Shown: one piece after another, positions 42,946 through 50,070 of the stretch
How the letters are laid out: each line of letters begins with the position of its first letter
How positions within the stretch are numbered: position 1 is the first letter of the stretch
DNA from: Legionellaceae bacterium
GTDB lineage: Bacteria > Pseudomonadota > Gammaproteobacteria > Legionellales > Legionellaceae
DNA: 64,000 bases
NCBI GenBank assembly: GCA_029212505.1
Contig: JARGOS010000003.1
Span: forward strand, 91,910-155,909
Reading direction: 5' to 3'
Program-made: the position numbers and the translations under genes
Notes under the pieces: model-generated
Databases searched by the model: none
Told to the model about the DNA's origin: nothing
Seen by the model: only the letters and a program-made list of their open reading frames with translations

Positions 42946-43021
42946 GCCGTTGTAGCTCAGTTGGTAGAGCAATTGATTCGTAATCAATAGGTCGGGCGTT
43001 CGATTCGTCTCAACGGCACCA
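42946..43021 (+). tRNA. tRNA-Thr (anticodon CGT)
   Basis: A complete cloverleaf. The acceptor stem GCCGTTG pairs with CAACGGC. The D arm is GCTC/GAGC, and the anticodon stem ATTGA/TCAAT holds the loop TTCGTAA, giving anticodon CGT. The T arm GGGCG-TTCGATT-CGTCT follows. The discriminator A is at 43018 and CCA is encoded at 43019-43021. Its 3' half is the attachment site of the integrated elements downstream. Confidence 0.95.
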
Positions 43022-43040
43022 TTAAAATCAAGTAGTTACG
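42976..43040 (+). repeat. att repeat, left copy (inside tRNA-Thr)
   Basis: 65 bp covering the anticodon loop to the tRNA 3' end and 19 bp beyond. It matches 45829-45893 with about five mismatches. Confidence 0.85.
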
Positions 43041-43068
43041 GATTTTTTTGTGAAAATTTAAAATTTTT

Positions 43069-43087
43069 GTGTCGAATGTGTGTCGAA
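43069..43087 (+). repeat. Paired GTGTCGAA repeats, candidate integrase arm site (left)
   Basis: GTGTCGAA at 43069 and again at 43080 (11-nt period), in the form GTGTCGAA-TGT-GTGTCGAA. The same pair, with a CAT spacer, recurs at 45689-45707 just upstream of the integrase start. Confidence 0.6.
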
Positions 43088-43117
43088 ATTTGGGCGGGTT
43101 ATCTAATAATAGCAGTG

Positions 43118-43276
43118 CTATAAATGTGTAGTATTACTTTCTATATCGCCTAATTGGGCAGTGTGTGTTGAAATTATCGCGATATTGCTATCAATGTTAT
43201 TGAGTATATCTTTGACCTCGTTAAGATTGTGATCAATGCCATAAATAGAAAAAAGAATCCAGCCAAGAATAATCAT
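43118..43276 (-). CDS. 52-residue small protein, single membrane helix plus helical tail
   Basis: Not recognised, and too short for most gene callers. The ATG at 43276 overlaps the stop of the preceding small gene (ATGA). The product begins with a hydrophobic segment (MIILGWILFSIYGI) and continues as an amphipathic, possibly coiled-coil stretch (NLNEVKDILNNIDSNIAII). It is the last cistron of the integrase operon of element 1. A small membrane protein is likely. It could also be the second half of a protein split from its upstream neighbour by a frameshift. Confidence 0.55.
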   Translation of the reverse strand: MIILGWILFSIYGIDHNLNEVKDILNNIDSNIAIISTHTAQLGDIESNTTHL

Positions 43277-43401
43277 TTTAATTGGGAATTGATTGATCTT
43301 GATATAATTTGTTCAATATCATTGGCGTCAAAAAAAATTGAAAAAAATGGATCTCCAGTTTCTCGAGAAAATATCCTTGTTTTTTCTTTGAAACTACTCA
43401 T
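43273..43401 (-). CDS. 42-residue small protein coupled to the DUF1016 gene
   Basis: The ATG at 43401 lies inside the last codons of the DUF1016 gene (8-bp overlap), and the stop overlaps the next small ORF by ATGA. The product (MSSFKEKTRIFSRETGDPFF at its start, then IFFDANDIEQIISRSINSQ) is soluble and not recognised. Tight overlap on both sides argues that it is translated. Confidence 0.5.
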   Translation of the reverse strand: MSSFKEKTRIFSRETGDPFFSIFFDANDIEQIISRSINSQLK

Positions 43402-44428
43402 GAGCATCCTTATTGCCAGAAAATTGATTTAAAGCCGAACGTTCACGCTCTAGTTCTGCACGAAGCTCTTCTTCAGTAGGCAAGTAATGCAAATACTTAG
43501 AGGCAAATAATTGCGTGCTATCAGTCAAAACAGAATACTTGGCGACAGCTTCACTTTTTTCGCTGCATAAAATTAAACCGATGGTAGGATTATCATCAGA
43601 GTCTTTGCGGTGTTGATCATAAATTCTGACATAAGTATCCATCTGGCCAACATCTTGGTGGGTAAGCTTGCCTATTTTTAAATCAACGAGTAAGAAACAT
43701 TTGAGTTTATAATTATAAAATACCAGGTCGATATAAAAATCTTGATCTTCTGTGGCGATACGTTGCTGACGGGCCACAAATGCAAAACCTTTGCCAAGTT
43801 CTAGCAAGAAATGCTGAAGGTTATTAATGAGCGCCTGCTCTAGATTGCTTTCCAATGTTGAAGTGTAAGGTAAGTTCAAAAAGTCTAGAATATAAGGGTC
43901 ACGTAAATAATTTTTTGGGGTGTTTTTTAGTTCATCCGTATACGCCTTGGCCTCATCAATCACCGGCTTTTTATCTTTGCTTGATAACAAACGTTCATAA
44001 TAAAGTTTATCAATTTGGCGATCTAACGCCCTTACAGTCCATGCATTTTCTACAGCTTCTTGAGCATACCATTCGCGTGCTTTAGCATCTTGCACTCGTA
44101 ATAACATGCGATGATGCGTCCAAGTCAATTTGGTACTCACTGAGTGCCAAATTGGATTTTGTAAGTAAAAAGCCCGCATGTTCAATAAGTTACGTGTAGT
44201 AAAGCCTTTACCAAATTCTTTACGCAAGTCTTGTGCGAGCAATTTAATCTGAGATTGGCCATAGGCTGCTCTTTTTTCTCCTTTTTGTTCTTCCTCAACA
44301 ATCAAGCGGCCTATTTCCCAATAGGTCTTGACCATAGTATGGTTAACAGTTTGCTGTAACTGACTTCTCGATTCATTCAAGAGATTACGAATTGAGGATA
44401 ATAATTCAGCTGAGGTAGGCATATTCAT
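43394..44428 (-). CDS. DUF1016 (YhcG-type) PDDEXK nuclease
   Basis: A 344-residue protein. The N-terminal DUF1016 helical domain (about 10-160; TYWEIGRLIVEEEQ, FGKGFTTRNLLNMRAFY) is followed by a PDDEXK-type nuclease domain (about 175-320; DFYIDLVFYNYKLKCFLLVDLKIGK), where D-x(n)-D-x-K supplies the metal site. YhcG proteins are common on mobile elements and near restriction-modification genes; their role is not settled, with defence or element maintenance the main suggestions. Its ATG overlaps the integrase stop (ATGA), so integrase and nuclease are coupled. Confidence 0.88.
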   Translation of the reverse strand: MNMPTSAELLSSIRNLLNESRSQLQQTVNHTMVKTYWEIGRLIVEEEQKGEKRAAYGQSQIKLLAQDLRKEFGKGFTTRNLLNMRAFYLQNPIWHSVSTKLTWTHHRMLLRVQDAKAREWYAQEAVENAWTVRALDRQIDKLYYERLLSSKDKKPVIDEAKAYTDELKNTPKNYLRDPYILDFLNLPYTSTLESNLEQALINNLQHFLLELGKGFAFVARQQRIATEDQDFYIDLVFYNYKLKCFLLVDLKIGKLTHQDVGQMDTYVRIYDQHRKDSDDNPTIGLILCSEKSEAVAKYSVLTDSTQLFASKYLHYLPTEEELRAELERERSALNQFSGNKDAHE

Positions 44429-45675
44429 TTTAAAACTTCCTTTTCTACAGGTTGCATTGTAAGAATTTCAGCAGACCTTATTACCCCCATACATTTTAAA
44501 ATGTAATCGGTAATCAGTTGCATGGGTTTCCTTAAACGTTCAACATCAGCCACAATGTAGCCAGCGGTGACATCATTACTCATTTTATGATTTAGCAATC
44601 TTTTCAATGCATAAGCTGGTATATCTAGACTCTCAGCAATGGTAATAAAAGTTCTGCGTAAATCATGAACAGTAAATTGAATGCCTGAAAGTTGTGTGAT
44701 TTTAGCCATTTGTTTACGTGGTTCGACAATATACCCAGCAACACCGGTACCTGCGAATACGTATTCATTCGTGCGATTTTCTTTTCGAGATTGTAGTAAC
44801 GTAAAAAGATAGTCTGAAAGTGGGAGAGTGTGGGGTTCGTGATTCTTGGTATCAAGTACAGTTAATGTTTTTGCTTTTAGATCGATTTGATCCCATTTGA
44901 GCATTGCTGCTTCTTGTCGACGTAATCCAGTAAATAATATCAATAACAAGTAATCTTGAAGCGTTGTATTGGTTAATTGCTTGAGTGCTTCATACCATGG
45001 GGCTAATTCATGTGATCTGATGAATGTTTGGCGGCGCTCAATACGATACCAAGCGCGTGTTTGTGATAATCGTTTAACGGGGTTTTCAGTAATCAGAGAT
45101 TTTCCTTGTGAATCTTCATACTGTCCGGCAGCGAAGTTGAAAAGGGCGCGTAACACTCTCATCGATAAATTAGCATAAGCTTCACCATGAGAACTCCCTA
45201 ATTTTTCGTGGTGTTTAGCTATTTTGTCTTTAGTGATTGAAACTAATGGTTTCTTTCCCCAATTTGAGAATGCTTTACTTAGAATTTGCTTGTAATTAGT
45301 GACAGTAGTTTTCTTTAAAGACTTTCTTACTTGTATATAATCATTAAAAACCTCATTCAACGTGACTTCTCGCATTTGCGCTGAGCGTTTTTCTGCAACG
45401 GGATCAATGCCCATTGCTATTTGGCCCAGTAACTTTTTAGCCTCATTTTTTGCCATTTCAGCAGTTAATTCTGGATAACGCCCCAGTGTAATACGACATA
45501 GTTTATTTTTAATTGATTTCTCAAGAAAAAATGCTTTTGTACCTCCTGATGTGACGCGAACACCAAAACCTTTGATATTGTCATCATAATAACGTTTTTG
45601 CGTAGTTTTTCCTGCTTCTTTAGCCTGTGGGGTAGGCAATGCCTCAACGTTAGATTTATTGATTTTCATTTTCAC
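44425..45675 (-). CDS. int: Tyrosine recombinase/integrase (element 1)
   Basis: A 416-residue P4-type integrase that inserts the element at tRNA-Thr. The N-terminal arm-binding DUF4102 domain (about 10-90; NIKGFGVRVTSGGTKAFFLE, ITLGRYPELTAE) is followed by a core-binding domain and the catalytic domain. The catalytic residues visible are Arg in LFTGLRRQEA, HDLRR, His in LLNHKM, and the nucleophile Tyr in TAGYIV. It is the first gene of the element 1 operon. Its promoter must lie between 45676 and the right att site, where the paired GTGTCGAA repeats sit. Confidence 0.93.
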   Translation of the reverse strand: MKMKINKSNVEALPTPQAKEAGKTTQKRYYDDNIKGFGVRVTSGGTKAFFLEKSIKNKLCRITLGRYPELTAEMAKNEAKKLLGQIAMGIDPVAEKRSAQMREVTLNEVFNDYIQVRKSLKKTTVTNYKQILSKAFSNWGKKPLVSITKDKIAKHHEKLGSSHGEAYANLSMRVLRALFNFAAGQYEDSQGKSLITENPVKRLSQTRAWYRIERRQTFIRSHELAPWYEALKQLTNTTLQDYLLLILFTGLRRQEAAMLKWDQIDLKAKTLTVLDTKNHEPHTLPLSDYLFTLLQSRKENRTNEYVFAGTGVAGYIVEPRKQMAKITQLSGIQFTVHDLRRTFITIAESLDIPAYALKRLLNHKMSNDVTAGYIVADVERLRKPMQLITDYILKCMGVIRSAEILTMQPVEKEVLK

Positions 45676-45688
45676 TGCCTATTGATTC

Positions 45689-45707
45689 GTGTCGAACATG
45701 TGTCGAA
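45689..45707 (+). repeat. Paired GTGTCGAA repeats, candidate integrase arm site (right)
   Basis: GTGTCGAA-CAT-GTGTCGAA, 14 bp upstream of the integrase start. It is a copy of the pair at 43069-43087. A further single ATGTCGAA occurs near 45796. Confidence 0.6.
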
Positions 45708-45828
45708 GAATGAATTAAAAAGCATTCAAGGAATTTATGACGAATTATAAGGCTTAACATAAAGATAATAAAGGGTTTTAAAAGAAATTAAAAATATGTC
45801 GAAAGGATTAAAAAAAGTGATTTTTATA

Positions 45829-45893
45829 ATTCGTAATCAATAGGTCAGGCGTTCGATTCGTCTCAATGGCACCAGTAAAATCAAGTGCTTACG
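45829..45893 (+). repeat. att repeat, right copy of element 1 / left boundary of second segment
   Basis: A 65-bp imperfect copy of 42976-43040. It contains two changes in the tRNA-derived part (GGTCAGGC, CAATGGC), so it would not form a functional tRNA end. Confidence 0.85.
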
Positions 45894-45920
45894 CATTCCT
45901 AAGAGATATAATAGAGTTGT

Positions 45921-45941
45921 GGGGTACACTTCGGGGTACAC
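45921..45941 (+). repeat. Paired GGGGTACAC repeats
   Basis: GGGGTACAC at 45921-45929 and 45933-45941 (12-nt period), close to the integrase remnant that starts at 45985. The layout matches the arm-type repeats of the other two integrases, with a different sequence. Confidence 0.45.
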
Positions 45942-45984
45942 GTAGTAATTTTCTGCTAACAAAATACGTTATTCTTAAAATAAA

Positions 45985-46143
45985 TTAACCCAAATAAATT
46001 TTTGTAATATTTATTCTCGAGTGCCCAAGCTCTCTGGTGAGAATCATTCGTGCTTGACGATCCAAGTCTTTTTCAAGCCCTTTTAAATTCTTAGAACTCA
46101 TGCCTCTTGCAATAGCGGCATGGCCCATACATGTCCAATTCAA
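45985..46143 (-). pseudogene. C-terminal remnant of a third tyrosine integrase
   Basis: The minus-strand frame from 46143 to the stop at 45985 encodes about 52 residues. The end, DRQARMILTRELGH then SRINITKIYLG, matches the C-terminus of integrases of the Integrase_1 kind (ELGHxRxxIT..YLG). An in-frame stop at 46144-46146 and the lack of the catalytic domain upstream show that only the tail survives. The stretch 45894-46268 otherwise holds only the GGGGTACAC pair and one copy of the 76-bp repeat. Confidence 0.6.
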
Positions 46144-46156
46144 TTAGACCAGAACA
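46081..46156 (+). repeat. 76-bp direct repeat, copy 1
   Basis: Identical to 47139-47214 except for one base (GGCCC versus GGTCC region). This copy is continuous with the integrase remnant, so it is probably the original. Confidence 0.85.
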
Positions 46157-46268
46157 GTTGATTGAGTGCTTCAGGCATAATACATCCGCTTTTTTGATTT
46201 TAAAAAGTTCGTTGTGCTCGTTTTGTGCTATACATTAGTAAATAAGCAAAAAATAGGATAACTCATAT

Positions 46269-47144
46269 ATGCCTTCTGCACACCAAGCCTTAGTCACGCT
46301 CGCCAAAAAACTAGGATACACCGAAGATGAACGGGGTTTATGCCATGGCACGACGTTACGATGCTTGGAGGCGTATCTTTTAGGCGAGCAAGATACGTTT
46401 ATTGCGCGCATCAATAAAATAAACAACACAAATAACCTGGATGGTTTGATTCGGAACGTGCAAGAAAAAGTAAAGCGACATGAAGGTTTAACGGATGATG
46501 AGCGAGAGCTGCTCGACATTCTTGCTTTTTATGACAGCCTTTTTTTATACCATGCACCAAGTTTTCACCAAAAATTATTCAATCAATCACTTTCTCAATC
46601 TCATGTAGATGAAGTATCTCATTTGGCAAGCTCAGAGCGTATTCGAGAAAAAGGCGGGCTATCAACGCTTTATTCTGCGCCCAATTGTTTTACAGACCAA
46701 GAGCTAAAAAATTACTTGAGTGATATTCAGGCAATCATAACCGATGAGGCATTCAATGCGCCCCAAGCTAATATCGGTATGATTATTTCAAGTAGTAGCC
46801 ACTCTATGGGGTTATTTTATCAAGCCAAAAATCATACATGGACCCTGATGGATATTAACCAGTGGCCGCCTTTTGAGGTTTCAATCACAAAGAATACCAA
46901 TTTTTTCTTTAAATTGTTATTTAAATCTCCAATCGACGAGGGCGTAACCGGAAGAATACGCCGAGGCTTTAATTCACATGCTTATACCGCATGTAATATA
47001 AAGCTATTAACTACACAAGCAGAGAGGCCAAGTCTTGAGGTATTAAAAATTCAATTGCACCAACTTGCAACGCAATACCCTGTTACACGTGTTATGACAC
47101 GGGATAAGAAAACAAGGGTCAAGTCTATTTATAATGCATTTTAA
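46269..47144 (+). CDS. Putative papain-like (C58-type) cysteine protease, effector candidate
   Basis: A 291-residue cytosolic-type protein with no signal peptide. I infer a protease from three spaced motifs in the right order: RGLCHGTTLRCLEAY (Cys25), SSSSHSMGLFYQ (His178) and WTLMDINQWP (Asp195). This is the C-H-D arrangement of YopT/C58-type peptidases. No named homologue is recalled. The last nine residues (RVKSIYNAF) and the stop codon are encoded by a fragment of the MITE found at 51602 and 52575, so the native C-terminus has been replaced. It is flanked by two 76-bp direct repeats. Confidence 0.6.
   Translation: MPSAHQALVTLAKKLGYTEDERGLCHGTTLRCLEAYLLGEQDTFIARINKINNTNNLDGLIRNVQEKVKRHEGLTDDERELLDILAFYDSLFLYHAPSFHQKLFNQSLSQSHVDEVSHLASSERIREKGGLSTLYSAPNCFTDQELKNYLSDIQAIITDEAFNAPQANIGMIISSSSHSMGLFYQAKNHTWTLMDINQWPPFEVSITKNTNFFFKLLFKSPIDEGVTGRIRRGFNSHAYTACNIKLLTTQAERPSLEVLKIQLHQLATQYPVTRVMTRDKKTRVKSIYNAF
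47115..47144 (+). mobile_element. Left-end fragment of the 121-bp MITE
   Basis: 30 bp identical to the left end of the elements at 51602 and 52575, beginning AGGGTCAAGTC and ending with the TTTTAA that provides the stop of the protease-like gene. Confidence 0.7.
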
Positions 47145-47214
47145 ATTCTTAGAACTCATGCCTCTTGCAATAGCGGCATGGTCCATACATGTCCAATTCA
47201 ATTAGACCAGAACA
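47139..47214 (+). repeat. 76-bp direct repeat, copy 2
   Basis: Second copy of 46081-46156. It starts within the stop region of the protease-like gene and ends inside the opened frame of the truncated gene downstream. Confidence 0.85.
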
Positions 47215-48129
47215 TTATCGGCTGATGAAAAAAAAGACTTCATACAAGAGGCAAAAATAGCCCTAAAGCAAAGCAACTTACATGAGTTTTCGGAGAAATT
47301 TTTAATTAACCACCCTAAATATGATCGTGATTTATCGCAGGTTACACAATACACACATGTCAAAACGGACAACCCTCTTACTGTTGAAGAATTAGCAGAC
47401 AAACATGGATTATCCCCCAATGATTTTTCATCCACATTAACAGCGCTGATCGAACGATTTGATATCTTATTTGATAAACCCATCCCATATGAATCAGTTA
47501 ATCCAACTTGTTATATAGGTGAAGAGCGATACGCATTATTAAATACATTATTAGATGATCAATCTGGAATAGCATGTACCGAGTTTTTACTTCAAAACAG
47601 AACGGATGTTTTTTCAGCATCGTTGTGTATTAACTTAATACATGCTGCATTAAACCTTGAGATAAAAGATTTGGATTTATATACTCGACCAGGGTATCAC
47701 CGGCGTGCATCCAAAGTTTTGCGTAAGACAGAGGAGGCTAGCAAATCTGAAATGCTTAAAGGAAACTTCAATGCCAGTTATGCGAATCTTATTTTTGATA
47801 ATAAACAGCTAATAGAGCATCTTGCTAAAAGAGGAGAGTTATATTTACTCGGTAAGGAAGATGCATATTTTGCAGAAAGATTGCTCGTAGATTACCCTTA
47901 TTTGTTAGATTTAAATGAAACCAATGCACTTCAGGAAGTCGTCGAATTAACTGCTAAAGATTCATGCTACTCTGATGAAATGCATCGAATGCAACACACT
48001 AAAAAAGTTCCTGAAAGACAGGTTTCTAGTTTTACAGCTATTACATCTAATATTAAGGAAAGACTTGCTGGTTTAAAACCTCGAGAAGCTGATGAAGAAA
48101 GCAGCCCATCAAATAAAAAGGGAGCATAG
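47206..48129 (+). pseudogene. 5'-truncated gene, product unknown
   Basis: The frame is open from 47206 (just after TAG 47203-47205) to the stop at 48127-48129, 307 codons. The first possible start codon is TTG 47623, leaving 139 coding codons (SADEKKDFIQEAKIALKQ onward) without any ATG, GTG or TTG. This is best explained by loss of the 5' end at the 76-bp repeat. The product is helical and charged, with no signal or membrane segment and a Ser/Lys-rich tail (ESSPSNKKGA). A shorter protein from TTG 47623 (168 residues) could still be made. Function unknown; effector-like by context. Confidence 0.7.
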
Positions 48130-48229
48130 CGAGACAGGTTACGGAACTGTGTCACACTTCAAGGTTCTTGTAATACCAACTACTGCGTGACTAACTAAGC
48201 GCATTGCAAAACCCGGCAGGGTCTATATA

Positions 48230-48245
48230 TGTCAACACGCCCTAA
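48230..48245 (+). mobile_element. Terminal remnant of the acnA-linked transposable element
   Basis: TGTCAACACGCCCTAA is identical to 23193-23208, the right terminus of the small element beside acnA. No left end is seen, so this is a solo end. The rest of 48130-48270 contains nothing else I can identify. Confidence 0.5.
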
Positions 48246-48270
48246 GAAAAACCTTCGATTTGACACGTTA

Positions 48271-49479
48271 TCATTTTAGAAGATAACGGGTAGGGAAGGT
48301 ATCTTCCCCAATAAAGTTTTGTATGCACTCCGCCCATCGTTCAAGTGCGTCTTTGCGTTGAGGAAGCATCTCATTTTTATTATATGTTGCCATGATTCCT
48401 GGCATTTTATGTCCTAAGCACTTTTGAATCACTACGGGATCTATGTTTAAACTTTCACCCAATTGTGTTGCAAAGGTACGACGAAGATCGCGTGCTGTCC
48501 ACTCAGGAATGCCAACGCGTGCTTGAATGCGTCGAATGGCGCGTGGTAGAGCATTTTCATCCAAAGGTTGATGAAGAACAAAGCTTGGGAGAACAAACGG
48601 GCTGTCGCTTATTGATTTAAGTTTTTCAAGTATTAACTTTGTTGGTTTAGATAAGTGAATTTTAACTGAAATAGTACCCTTGGTGTTTTCGGGTGGAATC
48701 GTCCAAAGTGAGTTTTTGAAATTAAATTCATTCCATTTTGCGAGCCTTATTTCTGCTGTTCTTACGCCAGTAAGAATGATTATCTTGATAGCACTTTTGG
48801 TTTGCAATGACATATTCGATTGATCTGTGTCGAGGAACTGCCAGATACGTTTGATTTCCTCAAGTGTTAAGAAACGTTCACGTGGTTTTTCTAAGCCACC
48901 AATGTCTCGTGAACGAATCGTACTTGCTGGATTTTGCGTGATGTTTCCGTGACTAACCGCATAATTGAACGCTTGTTTTAAGGTAGCTAATACTCGATTA
49001 GCATGAATAGGTGCCCCTCGCTTAACAATGCTATCCATGGCTTGAGTAATATCTATGGGTTGGAGCTTGTCTAGGTCCATATTTCCGAGTAGGGGAATAA
49101 TATCCGCATCTATTTGTTGTTTGATTTGAAGAGGTTTTTTACGATTTTTTTCAATGTAGTTTGTATACCATGACAAGATAAATTTTTTTACAGTATTTTG
49201 TTTGTGATTTAGTTCTGGTGGGTTAGATAGCTTTGGGTTAATACCTGTACGTCGAATAGCTCTCAATTTATGAAAGCGGTTTCTTGCTTCTACCAGACTT
49301 ATTTCAGGGTAGTGTCCCAAAATAATGTAGTCTTTTTTATGATTGATTTTATATCGGTATATCCAGCTTTTTGTGCCTGCTGGATAAATGAAAATACCAA
49401 ATCCTCCTCCTTCAAATTTTTCTAGCCTTTTATCTTGTGCTTGTAATCGTTTGATATAAGTTTCGGTAAAGTTGAGCAT
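48271..49479 (-). CDS. int: Tyrosine recombinase/integrase (second element)
   Basis: A 402-residue P4-type integrase, different from the first one. The N-terminal DUF4102-like domain (GGGFGIFIYPAGTKSWIYRY, YIILGHYPEISLVEA) precedes the core-binding (about 100-190) and catalytic domains. Catalytic residues visible: Arg in LTGVRTAEI, RDLRRTF (the usual HxxR histidine is not at its standard place), His in LGHKMP, and Tyr in MATYNKN. Its start faces the third att-like repeat at 49612, the same orientation as integrase 1 relative to its att site. Confidence 0.92.
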   Translation of the reverse strand: MLNFTETYIKRLQAQDKRLEKFEGGGFGIFIYPAGTKSWIYRYKINHKKDYIILGHYPEISLVEARNRFHKLRAIRRTGINPKLSNPPELNHKQNTVKKFILSWYTNYIEKNRKKPLQIKQQIDADIIPLLGNMDLDKLQPIDITQAMDSIVKRGAPIHANRVLATLKQAFNYAVSHGNITQNPASTIRSRDIGGLEKPRERFLTLEEIKRIWQFLDTDQSNMSLQTKSAIKIIILTGVRTAEIRLAKWNEFNFKNSLWTIPPENTKGTISVKIHLSKPTKLILEKLKSISDSPFVLPSFVLHQPLDENALPRAIRRIQARVGIPEWTARDLRRTFATQLGESLNIDPVVIQKCLGHKMPGIMATYNKNEMLPQRKDALERWAECIQNFIGEDTFPTRYLLK

Positions 49480-49498
49480 TGCTTATCCTAAAAAGTAT

Positions 49499-49520
49499 TT
49501 TGATGGGTACTTTGATGGGT
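49499..49520 (+). repeat. Paired TTTGATGGGT repeats, candidate arm site of the second integrase
   Basis: TTTGATGGGT at 49499-49508 and 49511-49520 (12-nt period), 20 bp upstream of the integrase start. Confidence 0.55.
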
Positions 49521-49611
49521 TTTTTGTTCGGTAAAATAATAACTATATATATTTATTTGATTGATTTTATTGGTTTTTTATAGAAATAACAAGAAATTAA
49601 ATTAGTTTTTA

Positions 49612-49636
49612 AATCAATAGGTCGGGCATTCGGTTC
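49612..49636 (+). repeat. Third att-like copy, right end of the tRNA-Thr island
   Basis: 25 bp match the tRNA-Thr sequence from AATCAATAGGTCGGGC on, with two mismatches; similarity stops after TTC. The rest of the gap 49480-49839 (apart from the paired repeats) shows nothing recognisable. Confidence 0.6.
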
Positions 49637-49839
49637 ACCGAAACGATAGCCGTGAAATCCATACCTTTGAGTATAATTATTCTATTAAGTATAAATTTTG
49701 GTATTTGATATTTACTCTAAATGAAAATAGTATTTGTAATTAATAAGGATGTTAGGCTTTGATTGAAAAGTTGTCAGGTGTAATGAGTGGCTACGAGTCA
49801 GCTATTTTTATTGATGTATTATCTTAAATAGGGACAACG

Positions 49840-50019
49840 ATGACTAACTTTATACGTCGTTCACAGAGTAGCCGATATAAATGTCAGTATTCTGTGTATT
49901 TATTGGAAAAAAAGCAGAAGACTTATGAGCCTCCCGCGATTATTCGTCTTCGAGATTCTGAGCCAGAAGGCGGAAGCTTGAATGTTCCTGAAGCGAGTAC
50001 GGGCTTGTTAGAGTCTTAA
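49840..50019 (+). CDS. Possible 59-residue small protein
   Basis: An ATG frame of 59 codons just outside the island. The product is basic at the start (MTNFIRRSQSSRYKCQ) and acidic near the end (RDSEPEGGS). It has no signal or membrane segment and matches nothing I know. The ribosome-binding site is weak (AGGGAC). It is 51 bp before the exported DUF1566 protein and could share its transcript. Confidence 0.4.
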   Translation: MTNFIRRSQSSRYKCQYSVYLLEKKQKTYEPPAIIRLRDSEPEGGSLNVPEASTGLLES

Positions 50020-50070
50020 GGTCATGACGCAAAATCACCTATGAAACGATAGTTATACCCGGAGAGCATG

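Larger units (their letters stand above)
42976..45893. mobile_element. Minimal integrative element at tRNA-Thr (element 1)
   Basis: About 2.9 kb bounded by imperfect 65-bp direct repeats of the tRNA 3' half (42976-43040 and 45829-45893). It contains one minus-strand operon: integrase, DUF1016 nuclease, and two small proteins. It also has matching paired repeats near both ends (43069-43087 and 45689-45707). No replication, packaging or conjugation gene is present, so mobility would depend on the integrase and on outside help for transfer. Confidence 0.8.

Noticed and set aside
43229..43432. Plus-strand 67-codon frame at the left of element 1
   Set aside because: It is antisense to the two coupled small ORFs and the DUF1016 end, which are supported by overlap geometry.
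47202..47483. Minus-strand frame of 93 codons
   Set aside because: It is the antisense shadow of the truncated plus-strand gene 47206-48129, which has better protein composition.
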